Positions 17,252 to 26,049 are shown, numbered from the stretch's first letter. The stretch: DNA of 64,000 nt from Candidatus Roseilinea sp. NK_OTU-006 (GCF_012931985.1 NZ_JAAFGM010000009.1:40001-104000), one strand, 5' to 3'. Notes: generated by a model from the sequence alone, not told the origin. Numbers and translations: made by a program.

Positions 17252-18985
17252 TCAAGGGACAGACAACCAGCGCGCCTCATACGGTTCAAGCTCAAGGGAT
17301 GGGCCGTGCACGTTTAGCCGTGCGCCGCTCAAGAGATCGCGCACGGCGTTGTTGGTGCCCAGCAGCGCCCGCCACGGAAGTTGAACGAGTTGATCTTCCG
17401 CCGACACATTGACCAGACATAGCGCCCGGGCCCGGTCGTCGGGTGCGATGCGCAACAGGGCGAATACGGATGGCACGCATGAGACGATGCGTTGTTCCCC
17501 GCAGGGGTGAAAGGCCGGGTGGCCGGCGCGCGCGCGCAACAGATGGGTCAGGCGGGTGAAGAGGCGCGTGCGGCGTGATGTCGGCTCGGCCAGGGCGTGT
17601 TCCAATTCAGCACGATCGAGCTTTTGTCGGTTGATGGCGCGGCGATGGCCGAGCTGCCGTACTCCTTCCGGCCAGCCGCGTGACCCAAACAAGCTGTGGA
17701 AGTAAAGCGCCGGCATCCCTTGCATGGCCATCAGGATAGCATGGGCAGCAATAAAGCGGTCCATCGTCTCTGCCTCGCTGCGCGCCCCGAAGCTGAGCGC
17801 ATCAAAGTAATTCACATTCATCTCGTAGGGGCGGTGGGCGCCGTCGGGGGTGTGACTTTCGCTGATCAACCCGCCCACGTCCAGGGTGCGCGTCACCAAG
17901 GCATGGATCTCACGGCCGCTGAGGATGCCGCGCACCGGGTTCAGCCCAATGCCGTCGTGGGAGGCCAGGAAGTTGAGGAAGGTGACGTGTTTGGACGGCA
18001 AGGACAACGCGCTTGCCCACTGCGTCAGCGCGCGGGCATCTCCGGTTTGTAAGGTGTGCAGCACTAACGGTGGCAGAGCAAAGTTGTAGACGAGCTGCGC
18101 CTCATTGAAGCCGTCGCCGAAATAGGTGATGTTGTCGTGGTGCGGCACGTTGGTCTCGGTGACAAGCCGGACATGTGGTGCCACAGCATCCAGCGCAGCG
18201 CGGAAAATTTGTATCACGCGGTGGGTGTTCGGCAGGTAGATGCAAGGTGTGCCGATCTCCTTCCACAGATAGGCGACAGCATCGAGGCGGATGAAATCTG
18301 CACCGCGCGCGGCGTAGAACAACAGCACGTCCACCATTTCGGCCAACACATGCGGGTTGGCGTAGTTTAGGTCTATTTGGTCAGCGCTGAACGTAGTCCA
18401 CACAGTGCGCCGCCCGTGCAGGGCATCAAAGGGGGTTAATAGCGGCAAGGCGCGTGGACGCACCACGCTCGACAAGTCGGGGCGATCCGTGACGGTGATG
18501 AAGTAGTCCTGGTATTGGGCCTCACCACGCAGGTAGCCCTGAAACCAAGCGCTCTGCGCTGAGACGTGGTTGATGACGGCATCAAACATCAAGCGGAACG
18601 ACTCGCCCAGGCGCGCGATGTCCGCCCAGCTCCCCAGCGCGGGATTGACCGCGCGATAGTCCACCACGGCGAATCCGTCATCCGAGGTGTAGGGATAAAA
18701 CGGCAGGAGATGAATGGTGCTGATCGCGCCAGTGAGGTGACGCGCGCAAAAGTCGGCCAGCGTCTGAAGCGGAGGCTGGCCCGGCGCGCGCACTTGATCC
18801 CCATAGGTGATCAGCATGGCGTCGCGCTGTGTGAGTTCAGCAGAATGTTTTGGCGTCAGCGGGGGATGCGCAGCGATGACCTGCTGGAGGCGCGCGTATG
18901 CTGCTGCACCAAGCACATCGCCGTAGATGGCGCGGCACAGGGCGCTGATCTTACTCAGCGCGGTTGTCCGGTCGGGTGGGGCCAT
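17252..18985 (-). CDS. GH13_18 sugar phosphorylase, candidate glucosylglycerate phosphorylase
   Basis: A 577-residue (beta/alpha)8 enzyme of the sucrose-phosphorylase subfamily GH13_18, which splits glucosides with phosphate to glucose-1-phosphate. Asp235 in FIRLDAVAYLWKE is the expected nucleophile, Glu277 in LVTETNVPHH the acid/base, and NFLASHDGIGLNP carries the transition-state Asp. PYTSDDGFAVVDYRAV is the usual first motif. Because it is clustered with gpgS, glucosylglycerate is a likelier substrate than sucrose (E. coli YcjM is a known glucosylglycerate phosphorylase). The open frame continues upstream to 19204, but that part is the tail of a decayed signal peptidase; the ATG at 18985, with AGGA 10 nt before it, gives the normal family length. 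Confidence 0.87.
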   Translation of the reverse strand: MAPPDRTTALSKISALCRAIYGDVLGAAAYARLQQVIAAHPPLTPKHSAELTQRDAMLITYGDQVRAPGQPPLQTLADFCARHLTGAISTIHLLPFYPYTSDDGFAVVDYRAVNPALGSWADIARLGESFRLMFDAVINHVSAQSAWFQGYLRGEAQYQDYFITVTDRPDLSSVVRPRALPLLTPFDALHGRRTVWTTFSADQIDLNYANPHVLAEMVDVLLFYAARGADFIRLDAVAYLWKEIGTPCIYLPNTHRVIQIFRAALDAVAPHVRLVTETNVPHHDNITYFGDGFNEAQLVYNFALPPLVLHTLQTGDARALTQWASALSLPSKHVTFLNFLASHDGIGLNPVRGILSGREIHALVTRTLDVGGLISESHTPDGAHRPYEMNVNYFDALSFGARSEAETMDRFIAAHAILMAMQGMPALYFHSLFGSRGWPEGVRQLGHRRAINRQKLDRAELEHALAEPTSRRTRLFTRLTHLLRARAGHPAFHPCGEQRIVSCVPSVFALLRIAPDDRARALCLVNVSAEDQLVQLPWRALLGTNNAVRDLLSGARLNVHGPSLELEPYEARWLSVP

Positions 18986-19102
18986 CGGAATTGCGTCCTG
19001 GCGCGCACGCGCATACGATGCATCCACTGTAGGCGTGCTTGGTGTGGCGTGCGACGGTTCACTACAGGTGGGCTGGGCGTGCGCTATAGCGGCGGCAGAT
19101 TG

Positions 19103-19518
19103 TGGCGGCCAATAGATGATCCAAGTGCGGCCCATCAGCTGGGCGCGCGTGAATTCGCCCAGCGCTCGGTTGTCGGCGAGGAGCGATCCGGGCCGACGCG
19201 ACATTGGGCGACGGTCGTGACCTCAAGGTTCATGCGCTCACGCCCCTCAGGCAGGTCAGGCTCGACCAGCAGCCGGCCGTTAATGGTTACCTGCGCTCCG
19301 CGGAAGTCGAGCACATCGCCGGGTAGGCCGATCATGCGATGAAAGGTGATGCGCCTCGGGTTAGTTGCGCTGGGCGCAGCAACAAAGAAGCGGTGATAGA
19401 GCCATACCCCTCTGCCGGCTGCAATCAATAACAACTCGAGGAGGTCGCGCCACAGCGCTTGGTTGCGCCGGACCTGGGCCGGCAGAAAGAGGATGGAACT
19501 GGGCTTTTCCCATCGCAA
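19103..19518 (-). pseudogene. Decayed signal peptidase I
   Basis: LWRDLLELLLIA resembles the membrane anchor of signal peptidase I, and HRMIGLPGDVLDFRG with VTINGRLLVEPDLPEG matches its central block. About 60 residues that should hold the catalytic Ser are missing. The catalytic Lys position (normally KR before the IGLPGD motif) reads HR. After VTTVAQCRVGPDR a frameshift occurs. The family's C-terminal motifs LLADNRALGEF and MGRTWIIYWPP continue in the frame that is open with the GH13 gene, down to 19103. Missing both catalytic residues, it cannot be active; another lepB must exist elsewhere. Confidence 0.85.
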
Positions 19519-19525
19519 TCATGGA

Positions 19526-21040
19526 TTATCCTCGCGGTGCGCTGGTGGGCTGGGGTGAACCTGGCCGAGGCGCATCCGTGCGATGAACGTCGCAGCACAG
19601 GGTGAACGTCGTGCCGCGATCGGGCCGGCTTTCCACGTTGATTCGGACGCGGTTGACCTGCGCCAGTTCATGCACCAGCGCCAAGCCCAACCCGCTGCCG
19701 GCGCGCCGGTGGCGATCGCGTGCGCCGCGTTGAAAGCGCTCGAACAGGCGTGCCTGCACGTCGGGCGGCAAGCTGGGGCCGTTGTCCCACACCTGCACGC
19801 ACACCTGGCCGTCTTTGGCCTCGGCCCGCACGCCAATGCGTCGGCCGGCCGGCGTGTATTTACAGGCGTTGTCCAATAAGTTCCACACCATCACGCGCAT
19901 CTGCTCGGCGTTGGCCAGCACCGGCGGAAGGTGCGGGGGCACGTCTACCTCGACCGTGACGTTGGCCGTGTGCGCCAGGGGTTGCACCTGTTCGGCCAAA
20001 TCATAGAGCATGGGCGCAAGGTCTAGCGGCGCCAGCGGCGGATGATTGCCCTCGTCCAATGCAGAGAGCATCAACAATTGATCAATCGTGCGGTGCAGTT
20101 GATCAAGCGAGCGCAACACTGCATCCAGAAATTGCGGCGTCTCGTCCGGCGTTAAGCGCTGCGCTTGCATCATCTCCAGCCGCAGGCGCATTGCGGCGAG
20201 CGGCGAGCGCAATTCGTGGGCGGCGTTGGCGACGAACTGCTTTTGCCGGTTGATCATCCGTTCCAGTCGCTCGGACATGCTGTTGAAGACCTCGACGAGC
20301 TTGGCGACTTCCTGCGGCCCGCTGATGGCAGCCTGTTGGTGCAATTCGCCGTGCGCCATGGACTGCGCTGCTCGAGTCAAGTCGGTCAGTGGCTGCGCCA
20401 TGCGCCGGGCAGTGATGACGGCGATCCCGCCGGCGATCAACGTGATAAGCAGCCACACACCGCCCAACATGCTCCAAGACGCATAGATCCGCTCGCGCAC
20501 GGGTTGCATGGGCGCCGAAAGTTGGATGTAAGCAATCGACTCTTTGTTAGCGTCCAGCACCGGCGCTGCTGTGAATACGCGTTCGGCGTTGCTGATAGAG
20601 TCCCAGCGAATGTCATGTTCCTCGCGGCGGTTGCGAGCGGCTACGAGTTCGATGTGCTGATCCTCTTTGCCGATCGGCACTTTCGGATCGGTGCTCGCCA
20701 GCACGAATAGCTCATCGTCCAGCACGGTGATCCGCGTCTCTGGGTTCTCGCGGTGCAGAACCAACTCCTCGCGCAGCATTTCAGACGAAAGATAGCCGTT
20801 CAGCGTCGCCTCGATTTGATCATGGAGCACGATGGCCAGCAGGTGGTTCTGTATCTCCAGGTCATGCTCGGTGCTTTCGATAATTTCAACCTGACTGCGA
20901 TACGCCGACCAGATCACCAACCCGCCCAGTCCAAAGAACACGATGAGCCAATGGGTGAGGATGAGTTGGGCGCGCAGCGTCAAACGTCGCTTGCTGGGTT
21001 TAGCGATCGCTTGGGCGCTTGAAGCGGTAGCCGTAGCCAT
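19526..21040 (-). CDS. Membrane sensor histidine kinase
   Basis: A two-component sensor kinase of about 504 residues. A helix (LTHWLIVFFGLGGLVIW), a periplasmic-side sensor of about 130 residues, a second helix (VWLLITLIAGGIAVI) and a HAMP linker lead to the dimerisation domain with the phospho-accepting His in NAAHELRSPLAAM. The ATPase domain has the N box NLLDNACKYTPAG, the G1 box VWDNGPSLPP and GSGLGLALV. The ATG at 21040 is chosen because the longer frame (to 21193) only reads through the regulator gene; even so the genes overlap by 41 bases, meaning translational coupling with the OmpR-type regulator. The stimulus is unknown. Confidence 0.88.
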   Translation of the reverse strand: MATATASSAQAIAKPSKRRLTLRAQLILTHWLIVFFGLGGLVIWSAYRSQVEIIESTEHDLEIQNHLLAIVLHDQIEATLNGYLSSEMLREELVLHRENPETRITVLDDELFVLASTDPKVPIGKEDQHIELVAARNRREEHDIRWDSISNAERVFTAAPVLDANKESIAYIQLSAPMQPVRERIYASWSMLGGVWLLITLIAGGIAVITARRMAQPLTDLTRAAQSMAHGELHQQAAISGPQEVAKLVEVFNSMSERLERMINRQKQFVANAAHELRSPLAAMRLRLEMMQAQRLTPDETPQFLDAVLRSLDQLHRTIDQLLMLSALDEGNHPPLAPLDLAPMLYDLAEQVQPLAHTANVTVEVDVPPHLPPVLANAEQMRVMVWNLLDNACKYTPAGRRIGVRAEAKDGQVCVQVWDNGPSLPPDVQARLFERFQRGARDRHRRAGSGLGLALVHELAQVNRVRINVESRPDRGTTFTLCCDVHRTDAPRPGSPQPTSAPRG

Positions 21041-21740
21041 AGACGGTCTCCAGATAGCACGGGTTGGCTGGATCAGCCTCGAACTTTTCGCGCAACCAGC
21101 GGATATAGACATCGAGCACGCGCGGATTGCCCACCCACGTCTCACCCCACACCCGGTCCAGTAGTTCTTGGCGCGAGAGCGCCTGGCCGGCATGTTGCAT
21201 GAGCGCCAGCAACAGGTCGAATTCGCGCTGACTGAGTTTGACCGGTTGTCCGCGCAGTGATGCTTGGCGGGCCTGGATGTCTAGGGTGATGTCGCCGATG
21301 GAGAGCACCGACGGCGTCTCGGTTGGTTGCCTGCCGATGCGCCGAAGCTGTACCTGGATGCGCGCCACCAGCTCGCGGAAGCTGAACGGTTTAACGATGT
21401 AATCGTCGGCGCCGATCTCCAGGCCCATCACGCGTTCCATCTCTTGCCCGCGCGCCGTCAACATGATGATGGGTAGGGCGGGGTCGCGCGCGCGCAGCCT
21501 GCGGCAGATTTCATAGCCGTCCATGTCGGGCAGCATGATGTCCAGCAACACCAGGTCGGGGCGCTGTTGGCCGATTTGCTCCAACCCCTCTGCTCCATTA
21601 CTGGCGTGCATGACTTGAAAGCCTTCTTTCGCTAGGCCAAACATAAGCGGCTCGGCAATCGTGGGGTCGTCCTCGATGATCTGCAACAGCGGCGAGCGCA
21701 GTTGCGTGTATCTTTCGGATGCACCATGTTCGGGTGTCAT
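21000..21740 (-). CDS. OmpR/PhoB-family response regulator
   Basis: A 246-residue regulator. The receiver domain (about 18-133) has the acidic pair in IIEDDPT, the phospho-accepting Asp67 in PDLVLLDIMLPDMDG, the switch Thr in IIMLTARG and the Lys in DDYIVKPF. The C-terminal winged helix (about 145-243) ends with VWGETWVGNPRVLDVYIRWL and VYGYGYRFKR, the DNA-recognition and wing elements of the PhoB class. It forms an operon with the downstream histidine kinase. Hairpins and an inverted repeat lie in its upstream region and could include its own operator. Confidence 0.95.
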   Translation of the reverse strand: MTPEHGASERYTQLRSPLLQIIEDDPTIAEPLMFGLAKEGFQVMHASNGAEGLEQIGQQRPDLVLLDIMLPDMDGYEICRRLRARDPALPIIMLTARGQEMERVMGLEIGADDYIVKPFSFRELVARIQVQLRRIGRQPTETPSVLSIGDITLDIQARQASLRGQPVKLSQREFDLLLALMQHAGQALSRQELLDRVWGETWVGNPRVLDVYIRWLREKFEADPANPCYLETVYGYGYRFKRPSDR

Positions 21741-21790
21741 GGTCAGAATCCTACATCTGGCCGCGATGCAACAGCGTCAGGCCTGTGCCG

Positions 21791-21823
21791 CACTCGATCG
21801 GAGGCTGCGATGTTCATCGAGTG
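21791..21823. promoter_or_regulatory. Inverted repeat upstream of the response regulator gene
   Basis: CACTCGAT at 21791-21798 and ATCGAGTG at 21816-21823 form a perfect 8-bp inverted repeat with a 17-nt spacer, 51-83 bases upstream of the regulator start. It could be an operator; nothing else in the sequence proves this. Confidence 0.35.
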
Positions 21824-21832
21824 TCTCATGCA

Positions 21833-21870
21833 AGCAGAGTGGGTAGCCTGATCGGGCTACCCACTCTGCT
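21833..21870. terminator. Perfect 16-bp hairpin after the DUF5666-like gene
   Basis: AGCAGAGTGGGTAGCC (21833-21848) pairs perfectly with GGCTACCCACTCTGCT (21855-21870) around a 6-nt loop. It lies 25 bases beyond the stop of the secreted-protein gene and ahead of the regulator gene. No long T-run follows on either strand, so it is either a non-canonical terminator or an RNA 3'-end stabiliser. Confidence 0.6.
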
Positions 21871-21894
21871 GGGTGATCTCGCTGGGAATATTGC

Positions 21895-22425
21895 TTATCG
21901 CTTGCCGTCAATCTTTGTGGCGTTCACCGAACCGTCGGCTTGCTGGTAGCCCTTCACTTCGACGATGGAGCCGACGCTGATGGGGCCGTACTTCTGCTTG
22001 ATCATGGTGCCGGGGCCGACGTTGACGGTGCGGCCATCTACCACCCATGCGCCGTATAGGCCGGCAGGCAAATTCTGCACTACGCCGTAGAACTTCACAT
22101 AGTAGCCAGGCCCGCCGCCGTTGCCGCGCTTGCCGTCAATCTTTGTGGCGTTCACTGAGCCGTCTGGCTGTAACCAGCCTTTCACTCCTACGTAGGACCC
22201 TACCCCTATGGGGCCGTACTTCTGCTTGATCGCGGCGCCGGGGCCGACGTTGACGGTGCGGCCATCCACTACCCATGCGCCGTATAGGCCGGCCGGCAGG
22301 CTCTGCACGGTGCCGTAGAACTTGAAGTTGCCGTCATTGGGCTTGGCGAAAGCCGGTTGCAAGGCGATCAGTGCTAGCGCGAAAGCCGCGATACCGGCGA
22401 CACATGCTTTGATAAAGCGATTCAT
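21895..22425 (-). CDS. Secreted protein with two DUF5666-like repeats
   Basis: A small exported protein of 176 residues. A signal peptide (MNRFIKACVAGIAAFALALI, cleaved after PAFA) precedes two 76-residue beta-rich repeats, each with LPAGLYGAWVVDGRTVNVGP and DGSVNATKIDGKR. The repeats match the style of DUF5666 domains, which are small oligonucleotide-binding-like barrels found in exported bacterial proteins; their function is unknown. DNA of the two units is nearly identical over long runs (offset 228 bases), showing duplication within the gene. A strong GGAGG site lies 8 nt before the ATG. A role near the adjacent two-component system is possible but unsupported. Confidence 0.82.
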   Translation of the reverse strand: MNRFIKACVAGIAAFALALIALQPAFAKPNDGNFKFYGTVQSLPAGLYGAWVVDGRTVNVGPGAAIKQKYGPIGVGSYVGVKGWLQPDGSVNATKIDGKRGNGGGPGYYVKFYGVVQNLPAGLYGAWVVDGRTVNVGPGTMIKQKYGPISVGSIVEVKGYQQADGSVNATKIDGKR

Positions 22426-22774
22426 CTGTTATCCTCCATCAGTGTAATGTTGGTTAAGCCAAATGAAGATAACGGAAGGTGGGGAGGAAGTGGTGAGGCC
22501 GGCGTAAACAGGTTTTAAAAAGTTGGTTAAAGCTCTAGAGGCAGAGGGCAGCCGGAACCGTGCGTTTGGGTTACCATAACATCGCACGTCATCGCGAGGA
22601 ATGCGCTATAGGAAAGCCGAGCGGCATTCTGCTTCATCCAAGGGGAATTCTGCAGAGCAGACGCCGGCTGGAGGATTACGCGCTGTTCATAGCGCGTAAA
22701 GATGCGCACGGCGGCGAGTCCTGGACTGCGTGGCAGGATGATGTGGCCTGACCATTGGCAATGCGGATGCGGCC
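22426..22774. other. Intergenic gap with no recognisable gene
   Basis: It contains the upstream region of the DUF5666-like gene and about 300 bases in which I recognise nothing. Short frames on both strands lack start signals and family signatures. Confidence 0.4.
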
Positions 22775-23169
22775 GTTTGCGGCGCGGCCTGCTGACCTAC
22801 GGGCTGCGCATGGCGCGGCACAATGCCAATGCCCTGGCCGTGGGGCGATTCCTCGAAGTGCACCCCGCGGTGAGCAAGGTGTATCACTCCGGCCTCAGGT
22901 GGCGTCCGCAGGGCGCTGGCGAAGCGGCAAATGCCCGGCGGCTTCGGCGGGATGATCGCCTGCGGGGTAAAGGGCGGCTACGATGCGGCCTATCGCGTCA
23001 TCGGGCGGACGAAGCTCTGTATCCTCGCCATTAGCCTGGGCGGTGTAGAGACGCAGCAGACCGACGAGCGCATGCTCAAGCCGGCATCGCACCCGGGCTG
23101 ATCCGGCTGCCGGTCGGCTGCGAGGGCGCCGATGACATCATCGCCGATCTGGCGCAAGCGCTTGCATAG
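22775..23169 (+). pseudogene. Decayed Cys/Met-metabolism PLP enzyme (cystathionine gamma-synthase/methionine gamma-lyase family), C-terminal part
   Basis: The plus strand shows the C-terminal third of this family in pieces. RGLLTYGLRMARHNANALAV and FLEVHPAVSKVYHSGL are in one frame. After a shift near 22900, LAKRQMPGGFGGMIACGVKGG and LCILAISLGGVETQ appear in another frame. After a deletion of about 15 residues and another shift, AGIAPGLIRLPVGCEGADDI and IADLAQALA end at a TAG at 23167-23169. The N-terminal two thirds, including the PLP lysine, are gone. Confidence 0.88.
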
Positions 23170-23196
23170 CGGTGCGACCTTCGGTAGTCGCTCACG

Positions 23197-23916
23197 TCAG
23201 TGTTCCGATTCGCCCAGGTAGGCAGCTCTCACCCGCGGATCGTCGAGCAGGCACCTACCCTCGCCGGTGAGCGTGATCCGGCCGGTTTCCAACACGTAGC
23301 CGCGGTGGGCGATGCCCAGCGCCAGGCGCGCGTTCTGCTCCACCAGCAGGATGGTCGTCCCCTGCTGGTTGATCTCCTGGATGATGTTGAAGATTTGCTC
23401 GACGAGCACCGGCGCCAAGCCCATTGAAGGTTCATCCAATAACAACACGCGCGGCCGGCCCATGAGCGCTCGGCCGATGGCGAGCATCTGTTGCTCGCCG
23501 CCGGAGAGCGTGCCGCCGCGCTGGTTGATGCGTTCGCGCAAGCGCGGGAAGAGTGTGAACACGCGCTCCATATCCTGTCGGACGCCGTCGGCGTCGCGAC
23601 GCTGATAGGCGCCCATCTCCAGGTTCTCGCGCACCGTCAGCCGGGGAAAGATGCGCCGCCCTTCGGGGGATTGCAACACGCCGCGGGCGACGATCTCGTG
23701 CGCCGGCAGGTGGTCAATCCGCTGCCCCTCCAGCAAGATTTCGCCGTGGCGCGGCGTCAGCAGTCCGGAGATCGTCCGCAGCGTGGTGCTCTTTCCGGCG
23801 CCGTTCGACCCGATCAACGTGACGATCTCGCCTTTCTCGACCGATAGCGAGATGCCTTTGAGGGCGTGGATATTGCCGTAGTAGGTGTGGACGTCTTTCA
23901 GCTCGAGTAGTGTCAT
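23197..23916 (-). CDS. livF: Branched-chain amino acid ABC transporter, ATP-binding protein LivF
   Basis: The 239-residue second ATPase of a LIV-type importer. Walker A GSNGAGKSTT, Q-loop region, signature LSGGEQQMLAIGRALM and Walker B RVLLLDEPSMGLAP are complete. The early PEGRRIFPRLTVRENL is typical of LivF. It sits at the cytoplasmic face and pairs with LivG. It is the last gene of the liv operon, 27 bases after livG. Confidence 0.96.
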   Translation of the reverse strand: MTLLELKDVHTYYGNIHALKGISLSVEKGEIVTLIGSNGAGKSTTLRTISGLLTPRHGEILLEGQRIDHLPAHEIVARGVLQSPEGRRIFPRLTVRENLEMGAYQRRDADGVRQDMERVFTLFPRLRERINQRGGTLSGGEQQMLAIGRALMGRPRVLLLDEPSMGLAPVLVEQIFNIIQEINQQGTTILLVEQNARLALGIAHRGYVLETGRITLTGEGRCLLDDPRVRAAYLGESEH

Positions 23917-23943
23917 GCTGCGCTCGATGAACTCCTGTGTCCT

Positions 23944-24720
23944 TTAATCGCCGGCCGTCGCGCCGCGTCCCAGATAAGCCTCCACGACGCGTGCGTTGGC
24001 GCGAATCTCCTCCGGCTTGCCCTCGGCGATCTTCTCGCCGTAGTCTAGCACCGAGATGCGCTCGGAGATGGTCATGACCACGCGCATATCGTGCTCGATC
24101 AGGATCACCGTCAGCCCCAATTCGTCGCGCAGGCGCTGGATCAGCCGCGTCGCTTCGAGCGTCTCTTGGGGATTCATGCCGGCGGTCGGCTCGTCCAACA
24201 AGATCAGCTTCGGCTCGGTGGCTAGCGCGCGCGCGATCTCCAACCGGCGCTGGTCGCCGTAGGGCAGGTTCTTGGCCAGCTCGTCATACCGGCCTTCCAG
24301 GCCGACGAATTTCAGCAGCTCGCGAGCGCGGGCGCGGGCGCGCGGCTCCTCGGCGCGCACGCTTGGGCTTTGGAAGATGATCTGCCACATCTTGGCGCTT
24401 AAGCGCGCGTGCATCCCCACCAGCACATTTTCGATGGCGGTCATGTTGTTGAACAGCCGGATGTTCTGGAAGGTGCGGGCGATGCCCTGCCGGGTGATCT
24501 GGTCGGGGCGCTGGCCGGCAATGGATGCGCCGTCGAAGATGATGCTACCGTGATCGGGCTTGTAGATGCCTGTCAGTACGTTGAAGAACGTGGTCTTGCC
24601 GGCGCCGTTGGGGCCGATCACGCTGACGATGCTGCCGCGTTCGACGGTGAGCGACACATTGTTCACCGCGGTCAGACCGCCAAAGGACTTGGTGACGTTT
24701 TGTGCTTCGAGTAGCGCCAT
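23944..24720 (-). CDS. livG: Branched-chain amino acid ABC transporter, ATP-binding protein LivG
   Basis: The 258-residue first ATPase of the importer. Walker A GPNGAGKTTFFNVLTG, the LivG-type signature LPYGDQRRLEIARALA in place of LSGGQ, and Walker B KLILLDEPTAGMNP are present, and ARTFQNIRLFNNMTAIENV is characteristic. It follows livM by 9 bases and precedes livF, so all are one transcript. Confidence 0.96.
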   Translation of the reverse strand: MALLEAQNVTKSFGGLTAVNNVSLTVERGSIVSVIGPNGAGKTTFFNVLTGIYKPDHGSIIFDGASIAGQRPDQITRQGIARTFQNIRLFNNMTAIENVLVGMHARLSAKMWQIIFQSPSVRAEEPRARARARELLKFVGLEGRYDELAKNLPYGDQRRLEIARALATEPKLILLDEPTAGMNPQETLEATRLIQRLRDELGLTVILIEHDMRVVMTISERISVLDYGEKIAEGKPEEIRANARVVEAYLGRGATAGD

Positions 24721-24729
24721 GATTGTCCT

Positions 24730-26046
24730 CTATGCCGGTTTGGCTTCGCCGGTTTCGACTTCGACCAATGCCTCCTGCTCCTCAGTCGCGTGTGCTTCTT
24801 CACGCCGGCGCTGGTCGGGCAAGATGCCCTCCGGCCGGAAGATCATCATGATGATCAGCAGCAATCCGAACAGCGCGCGCTGATATTGCGCCGGATCGAA
24901 CCAGTCCGGGATGACGACCCCCTGCCGCTTGAGCGCGCTCAGCTCGGTGGCGATGCGTGGCAGGATCTGCAAGTCGAGCAGCGTAACGAGCACGCCGCCG
25001 AGGATCACGCCGGGAATGCTGCCCATGCCGCCGAGGATCACCATGGCCAAGATACCGATGGAGCGAATCAGGTCGAAGGTCGGCGGATTGATGAACTGTT
25101 GTTTGGCTGCGAACAACACGCCCATCACGCCGGCGAACGACGCGCCCACGGCGAAAGCCATCAGCTTCATCCGCACCAGCGGGATGCCCATGGCGACGGC
25201 CGCCGTCTCATCCTCGCGGATCGCCTCCCAGGCGCGGCCGATGCGCGAGTTCTTCAGCCGGAAGACGGTCAGCACGGTCAGGCCCACCACCAGCAGCGCC
25301 AGCGCATAGATGAAGAGTTGGTAGAGTTGGGGATCGTTTAGCCCCGGGAAGAGCGCGCGCAAGAAGTCGGGCAACGGGGGCCGGGCGATGGACTTGATGC
25401 CCTGCGAGCCGTTGGTGATGTTGATCGGCCGATCCAGGTTCACCGCCAGCACGCGGATCACCTCGCCCAGGCCGAGCGTGACGATGGCCAGGTAGTCGCC
25501 GCGCAAGCGCAGCACCGGCAGGCCGAGCAAGACGCCGAAGAACGCGCCCAAGAATAGCCCCAGCGCCATGAACAGATAGAACAACTGTGACGAGACCGGG
25601 GAGGCGCCCGGCGAGATCAGTCCGATCTGATCCGTGCTGAAAATGCCCCAGAGATACGCGCCGACGGCGAAGAAGGCCACATAGCCGAGGTCGAGCAAGC
25701 CGGCGAAGCCCACCACCACGTTCAGCCCGAGCGCCAACGCGACGAAGATGCCGGCCTGGATGGCCAACTCGATGTAGTAGGCGTTCATCGTGCCGAAGTA
25801 GGGCACGACGCCAATCAGCATGATCGCGCCGAGCGCCAGCTTATAGCCGTTCGATACCTTGGCGCGGTAAAGCAACAAGAAGCTCAACAGGAACAAGATG
25901 AACAACACATCTGTGCCGAGGCTGGTGCGCGTGTTCATCAGCATCAGGGCGCTGGTCACGACGATGTAGGCCGTGAGTGCGACGTAAGCCAGTAGCCCGC
26001 GATTCAGCGCAGCGAACGGAGAGTTCGGCAGGGAAGTCGTGCCCAT
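24730..26046 (-). CDS. livM: Branched-chain amino acid ABC transporter permease LivM
   Basis: A 438-residue permease with about ten hydrophobic helices. LNVVVGFAGLLDLGYVAFFA and the cytoplasmic segment RLKNSRIGRAWEAIREDETA AVAMG-like region are the conserved LivM elements that contact the ATPases. An N-terminal extension of about 90 residues adds two or three further helices beyond the core. The C-terminal tail is acidic (EEQEALVEVE). It starts 3 bases after the livH stop. Confidence 0.94.
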   Translation of the reverse strand: MGTTSLPNSPFAALNRGLLAYVALTAYIVVTSALMLMNTRTSLGTDVLFILFLLSFLLLYRAKVSNGYKLALGAIMLIGVVPYFGTMNAYYIELAIQAGIFVALALGLNVVVGFAGLLDLGYVAFFAVGAYLWGIFSTDQIGLISPGASPVSSQLFYLFMALGLFLGAFFGVLLGLPVLRLRGDYLAIVTLGLGEVIRVLAVNLDRPINITNGSQGIKSIARPPLPDFLRALFPGLNDPQLYQLFIYALALLVVGLTVLTVFRLKNSRIGRAWEAIREDETAAVAMGIPLVRMKLMAFAVGASFAGVMGVLFAAKQQFINPPTFDLIRSIGILAMVILGGMGSIPGVILGGVLVTLLDLQILPRIATELSALKRQGVVIPDWFDPAQYQRALFGLLLIIMMIFRPEGILPDQRRREEAHATEEQEALVEVETGEAKPA

Positions 26047-26049
26047 GGG

